From Hippasteria phrygiana (taxonomy: Eukaryota > Echinodermata > Asteroidea > Valvatida > Goniasteridae): a stretch of DNA of 64,000 nt. The notes beneath the pieces were generated by a model. The model was not told the DNA's origin. It did not search any database and saw nothing but the letters and a program-made list of their open reading frames with translations. The stretch's first letter is position 1. Each line of letters starts with the position of its first letter. Below, one piece after another: positions 59,198 to 64,000 of the stretch. A program made the translations under genes and the position numbers. The DNA lies in contig JAZGUH010000112.1 of assembly GCA_037893225.1 (NCBI GenBank), positions 2,356,001-2,420,000 of the forward strand, written 5' to 3'.

Positions 59198-60240
59198 GCA
59201 GACTTCCAAATTTTCCGCATCACGGTGAACACGGACGGAAACGCAGAATTTGCTTAAGAACACGGAATCACGAAAATGAAACGGTGGAAAAAATGAAGAG
59301 AATAAAATGGAAAACACACATTTTGTTAAAAATTTACCTAAACAAAATCAACCATAGAGAATACTTCCTCTCAAAATTCGACAAAAACAAAACAAAAACA
59401 GTAAACAAACGCTGCTTTCACTCATGATCCCTTGGTGCCGATCGCAATCGGCGCGGCGCGGAGGACAGCAGTACGAATACATGTATGTAATGCATGGATG
59501 AATAGTCTGTTCGCTGTGTTGTTGCAATAAATTTTTTACACCAATGCGGCGGCATTGCGACTGCCCCGTACAATACTAGACTTGACAAGCCACTAAAAAG
59601 TCAGCGTGCATGCAAGGTGCGAATTTTGCAGTATAACCCCGGGAATGCATGCGCGCGGCAGCTGTAAACGCCGATAGTATCCCGGTTAATTAGTGACTTA
59701 ATTTCCAGTCTAGGTTTGTCGTGCGTGGTTGCTCCCGGGGCAGGGCGATTGAACGGCTGCTGTCCGGGCGTGTGTTGCTTGAATGCAGCCATAGATACGA
59801 GGTCACACCATGCGCTGCGTGCTGGTACCCAGCGCTAGCGATGTATGAATAAAACCAATGTAGGAAGCAAAGAGTGCCGGTACCAGCTGAATGAATTGTG
59901 TGTTGTGCGCGCTGCATGCGCTGATCGTGCATTTCCCTCTGTCTTGTCTGTGACAGGCAGTGGGCCATCATGCCAAAGTGGAAGGCTTTTTTGCCGTCGA
60001 AAAAACTGAAAAACGAAACTCTGTCACCGCAACTCCGTGTGCGCCAATATCCCTAGGAAGGACTATATGTGTCAGACGAAATCCTTTTTTACAAATACTG
60101 CTCGCACAATAAAGTTGACAGTTACAAATATGTGTTTTTTTGTTTAATTAACACCGTTGTATTTACGGAATTTTACTAAAAAAAACAAAAAAACGGAATC
60201 TAGCAAAAAATAAAACGGAAAATGCGGGAGTCTGGTTATT
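59198..60240. mobile_element. TIR element of about 1 kb, CAGACT ends
   Basis: CAGACTTCC...ATTTTCCGCA on the left and the complement of GGAAAATGCGGGAGTCTG on the right; A-rich subterminal ACGGAAAC/AACGGAAT repeats on both sides. GGTTAAG before and GGTTATT after suggest a damaged target duplication. No transposase is recognised. Confidence 0.55.
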
Positions 60241-61504
60241 AAAGTAAATTGAAAGACCAACCCCCTGACCTCCAACCTAAAGGCGCACCGAATGAAACTG
60301 TGCAGAAACAGTGTCAGCCTAACTAATTCAAATCAATGACAGATTTTCGCGTAAAAACAGCTGAAACTTAGTCATAAAGAGGCGCTGTGGCTTTTTCTAA
60401 AATTTGTGTACCATTCTAACTGTCAGAAAGGCGCCACGAATGAAACAGTGTCAGCCTAACTAATTCAAAAATATTTGTTGGCTTGCGGAAAAGCTTTTGT
60501 TTTTGTTGTGATCTTTTTTCCTTCTTATTTTAGTTCTATTTTAAAACCCCATAGACTTTGTGCATAGTTTTTCGGGATGGCACTTTGGTCATCAAACAAC
60601 CTCGGATCTTAATTAGTCCAGGTTAGCACAGACATAGACCCTAATGCAAAGCCGTGTCTCAAAGAGTGACGTAATGATGACGTCATCACGTGTCACGTGA
60701 CGTCATCTTAAAAGTGCATTTTTTAAGGGCCCACATCTAGAGAACCGTAGGTGCAATCGGGTTGAAACCTGGTACATGTATGTTAGTAGGCCACTATTTG
60801 TTGTAGATAAAAATTGAGGTAACATCATGATGACGTCATGATACGATTTATAGTAATTTTTATAAGTTTTTGAACCCTCAAGCCATTTTAAGCCATATCT
60901 CATCAACGGAACTTGTTAATTTTGAAATTCTTTTTGTAATGTATACTTACAGATAATTGTGAAAATTGTGTGACGTCATCAAAAATATGCCTTTTTGAGA
61001 CACATTATAAGGGTAGGTCCGATCGTCATAAAAATTGGTTGGTAGGTAGATATTGTCACTAAAATGTAAAATCCGAAGTGATGTCATGTTGACGTCATCG
61101 GCTGATTTTCTATGAAATTTTTAATGGTTTAAATTTCATTCTACTCTCAAAATTTTAAACTGTCATTGATCAGATTGACTCCAATCTTGACACAGGCCAA
61201 GACCACGTCGCAAATGTTTGCTTTGACAAGTGTCATGACGTCATCTTAAAGGTGCATTTTTGAAGGGCCTACATGTATATCTAGAGAACTGTAGGTCTGA
61301 TTGTGTTCAAAGTTAATATGTGGGTAGGCAAGCACGTGTTACAGATGAAAATTTATGTGACGTCATAATGACGTCATACAAATTTATAGTAATAAGTTTT
61401 TGAACTTTTAAACCGTATCACTTCAACGGAACATGCTACTTTTGAAATTCTTTTTGTAATAGGTTTGTTAAATGTATGACGTCATGAGACATCAAAAATA
61501 CGCT

Positions 61505-62500
61505 TTAGGGCAATTTCACGCAAAAGTGGACAAGGCTGGAAAGTGGAAAATGTATGAAATCTTCCAAATTACAAGCATCACAACATCATATGTGTTGTCA
61601 AATTCAAGGGGACAACAAGATCTTTCATTTAAGTGGTGTGCCAATGAGATGGAATGTAGTAAAGTGTGATTTTGGGTTTAAAAAAATAATTGTTTGGCTA
61701 AAATCATGGATTTTTGGAAGTCCTTTTGGCACCTTGTTTTAACATGCAAAATGCGAGTGTTATTGAGAGTTTTTGTGTTTAAGGCAGAGAGAAAGGTTCA
61801 TATATTACAAGAAAAGAGTTTCATTATGTTGCAGTTCATCAAAGTCAGATATTATGCCGTGTTAAAAACCACGAAGAGGAAGTAACGTGAGTGACAGTAC
61901 CTCCCTGTAATCTCATTGTCCCTTGCATCTAAAATACACACTGATTTGATTCAAAATGGGTTTTTATATCTAGCTATGGGTTGACTGAAAGGTAAAACAA
62001 TGTTACTTCTGTGTTGGAGAGTACAGTTTGAGGAGACTTTAATAACAAAATTGCAGGCAAATTTTCTATGTCCTTTTTTTGTAACGTGAGTGACCACCAA
62101 CAAAACACATGTGTTCAAAAGGTGAATGAATGGGTTGAATTTTTCCTTCCATTTTGAGTACCCCTTACCCCAAGGTTGTCTGGTTTGATTCAGCTTGATC
62201 AAATACTTTGAAAGCAGTGAAAGGTCAAAGTAGCCTCATGGCATATAAATGTAACGTGAGTGACGGTGGAATTGCCCTTTAACCCTAACTACCCCCAAGC
62301 CTTGCAAACTCCAACAGCAGGTTTTGTCAAGTTTTGATGGGTTTAGTACTGCAGGGCCTTGGCACCATTACTTTACATAGAGCTAGGATGCCCTAATTTG
62401 TCCAAGTCCAAAGAATGTGCCATAGGTATACTGCACAGTGTTGGATTTTGACAGGTTGTTGAAGCCTCCTAGTAAAAATGCCTAGGGGGTTAGGGTTAAG
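61505..62500. mobile_element. Insertion in the reverse CRE array, with TAACGTGAGTGAC repeats
   Basis: The host repeat stops at AAAAATACGCTT and resumes at GGGTAGGGCCGATCG. The left end TAGGGCAATTTCAC mirrors GTGGAATTGCCCT (about 62265-62278). GTAACGTGAGTGAC, or the same without the first G, appears three times (about 61883, 62081, 62250). Non-coding short frames only. Confidence 0.6.
62279..62499. mobile_element. TTAA-type MITE with TTAACCCTAAC ends
   Basis: TTAACCCTAACTACCCCC on the left, GGGGGTTAGGGTTAA on the right, TTAA at both edges. The TTAGGG-like motif is part of the end. Confidence 0.7.
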
Positions 62501-63461
62501 GGTAGGGCCGATCGTGGTAAAAATTGGTGGGTAGGTAGATATTGTTACTTGGATGCAAAATCCGATGATACGCCATGATGACTTCATCGGCTGATTTTCT
62601 AGGAATTTCTTAATTTTTGAAATTTCAATGTACTCTCAAAATTGTACACTGTCGGTGATCAGATTGACAACAATCTTGACACAGGTCAAGATCACGGCGC
62701 AAATGTTTGTTTTAAAAAGTGCCGTCATGATGACGTGACGTCATCTTAAAGGTGCATCTTTGAAGTGCCTATGCCTAGAGAATTGTACATGTAATTTTTG
62801 TGATTTTGAACCTTTAATCCATATCTCATCGACGGAACATGCTAATTTCGCAATCTTTTTGTAATAGGTTTGTTAGGTCATAGATACTTACATATAAAGG
62901 TGAAAAATGTGTAACGTCATGATGACGTCATGAAAAATGTGCTTTTTTGAAACACGTACATGTATAAGAGTAGGTTCGATTGTCATGAAAATTGGTGGGC
63001 TAGTAGATAGTGTCACTAGTCTGCAAAATTTGAAGTGACGTCATGACATCGACTGATTTTCTATGAATTTTTCAATGTTTGAAATATCTCTTAAAATTTT
63101 ACACTGTCATTGATCAGATTGACTCTAATCTTGACATAGGCTAAGACCACGTTGCAAATGTTTGCTTTGACAAGTGCCGTCGTGATGACGTCATCATGGG
63201 TCACGTGAAGTCATCTTAAAGGTGCATATAGGTCCTACATCCAGAGAACTGTACTTCCGATTGCATCCAATCTTGGTATGCCGGTAGGCCGGCTAGCATT
63301 ACAGATGAAAATTGATGTGATGTCACGATGATGTCATCATACCAATTTTTAGCATTGTTTAAATTTTCGAACCTTTAAGCTATATCTCTTAAACGGAACA
63401 TGCTAATTTCGAAATTCTTTTTGTAGTACGTTTGTTAGGTCATATATACTTACATGTGTAT

Positions 63462-64000
63462 TTCATTTCATCAACATTTATTTCTAATTCCAACAATATA
63501 CAATGCAGACAAACAGGAACATAAGGAAAAATGGGAATTGGAGGCAAAACCAAAGAAGCAAAGCTTGTGTTAGGGAGTGTACAAACAAGTAAACACACAA
63601 TTCCAGTAGGTTGATCCAACTGCTAAAATAATGAAAAAAGGATGGATTTAGAAATATAGAATAAATAAATACAAAACCCCACACTATTGAAGAAGGTACA
63701 ACTTATGATTACGTTGAAAAACTAAATATACTCTGGCTATTCCTTAAACTTTTCCATTCCAGTGAAGTGGCCCAGAGTGTCTAATGCTATGTCTACAGGC
63801 AGATGTCCTAAACTTAGAAATGTGAAAAAGGGAAGATGACCTGGTATTGTAGCTATGTATGTTATAATTTGGTTGAAACATGTTAACAAAATGTTGAGAA
63901 AGTTGATTAAGGGAGTGCTTATAAATAAATACCATTTCCTGAAGAACATTGATATAATTGACGGGAAGGAGATGATAATTTTTGAATAAAGGACTGGTAC
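63462..64000 (-). mobile_element. L2/CR1-like LINE 3' end, continuing past the window
   Basis: Minus strand. The frame is open from the window edge down to a stop at 63744-63746, then about 280 bp of 3' untranslated sequence ends in AATAAATGTTGATGAAATG near 63465. It inserted into the reverse CRE array (the block TATACTTACAT stops at about 63455). Confidence 0.8.
63744..64000 (-). CDS. C-terminus of a LINE ORF2 (reverse transcriptase protein)
   Basis: The frame reads TSPLFKNYHLLPVNYINVLQ from the edge, then EMVFIYKHSLNQ, NMFQPNYNIHSYNTRSSSLF and SIRHSGPLHWNGK before the stop. This is the standard tail of L2/CR1-group ORF2 proteins (PLF..L..L, the YNTR motif, SIR..GP.LWN). The frame is intact within the window, so this copy may be younger than the LINEs at 405 and 13284. 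The catalytic RT motifs lie outside the window. Confidence 0.85.
   Translation of the reverse strand, partial: TSPLFKNYHLLPVNYINVLQEMVFIYKHSLNQLSQHFVNMFQPNYNIHSYNTRSSSLFHISKFRTSACRHSIRHSGPLHWNGKV

Larger units (their letters stand above)
58100..60430 (+). repeat. Tandem repeat of about 180 bp, interrupted by insertions
   Basis: At least four units share CCTGACCTCCAACCTAAAG or a variant (58314, 58495, 58692, 60266), GTGTCAGCCTAACTAATTC, GAAAATCAGTCAAGA and TTTGTACCATTCTAAATG. The third-to-fourth unit gap (about 58865-60240) is filled by a hairpin, a TTAA MITE and a TIR element. Confidence 0.75.
60650..63460 (-). repeat. CRE-palindrome repeat, reverse orientation
   Basis: The same units as the 21.3-41.2-kb array, here as the reverse complement: ATGATGACGTCATCACGTG, CATCTTAAAAGTGCA or a variant, TAGAGAACCGTAGG, GGTCCGATCGTCAT, AGGTAGATATTGTCACT. 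Units are more diverged than in the main array, with many single-base changes in the octamers. Interrupted at 61505-62500 and cut off by a LINE at about 63460. Confidence 0.85.

Noticed and set aside
62279..62499. Internal telomere repeat (TTAGGGTTA)
   Set aside because: Only one to two partial repeats, symmetric at the two ends of a TTAA element, so they are its termini.

Overview
The window looks like nuclear DNA of a marine invertebrate animal. It is AT-rich and intron-rich, has GT/AG splice sites, is full of ACATGTA-type microsatellites, and is packed with LINE, DIRS, hAT-like, TTAA-type and palindromic elements. An echinoderm or other invertebrate deuterostome (amphioxus, hemichordate) fits best, but no sequence here fixes the species. 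All calls are by eye, without database searches.

One probable host gene is visible, on the + strand at 45.3-57.7 kb. Three exons join in frame: a death domain (45327-45597), a linker plus helicase motif I (49759-50144), and helicase motifs Ia to II ending in DECHHCQ (57410-57652). Together they suggest a RIG-I-like receptor (RLR) with an N-terminal death domain in place of the CARDs of vertebrate RLRs. The 5' exon(s) and the rest of the helicase (motifs III-VI, C-terminal RNA-binding domain) are not seen. Its introns hold a DIRS relic, several TIR elements and palindromic MITEs.

Layout. 0.2-2.9 kb: a decayed minus-strand gene of an uncharacterised family, split by a LINE with a likely target-site duplication. 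3-10 kb: MITEs, then a 1.2-kb element whose ends are inverted minisatellite arrays and which has a perfect 8-bp target duplication. 11.2-13.3 kb: a large inverted duplication carrying a matched short ORF and splice donor in each arm, followed by a CR1-like LINE fragment. 14.9-20 kb: MITEs and a 631-bp hAT-like element with a perfect 8-bp duplication. 21.3-41.8 kb: a 20-kb repeat array built on the palindrome TGACGTCA (the CRE/ATF site), with a unit of about 285 bp, higher-order units of about 860 bp, tRNA-derived segments, and hairpin minisatellites whose arms vary in a compensatory way. 34.7-42.3 kb: an inverted repeat flanks about 7 kb of this array. 42-64 kb: the RLR-like gene, many nested elements, the CRE repeat again in reverse orientation (60.6-63.4 kb), and the 3' end of a minus-strand LINE at the window edge.

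The best leads are the death-domain/RLR-like gene, the CRE-palindrome array with its compensating hairpins, the transposon with minisatellite ends, and the inverted duplication with paired splice donors.
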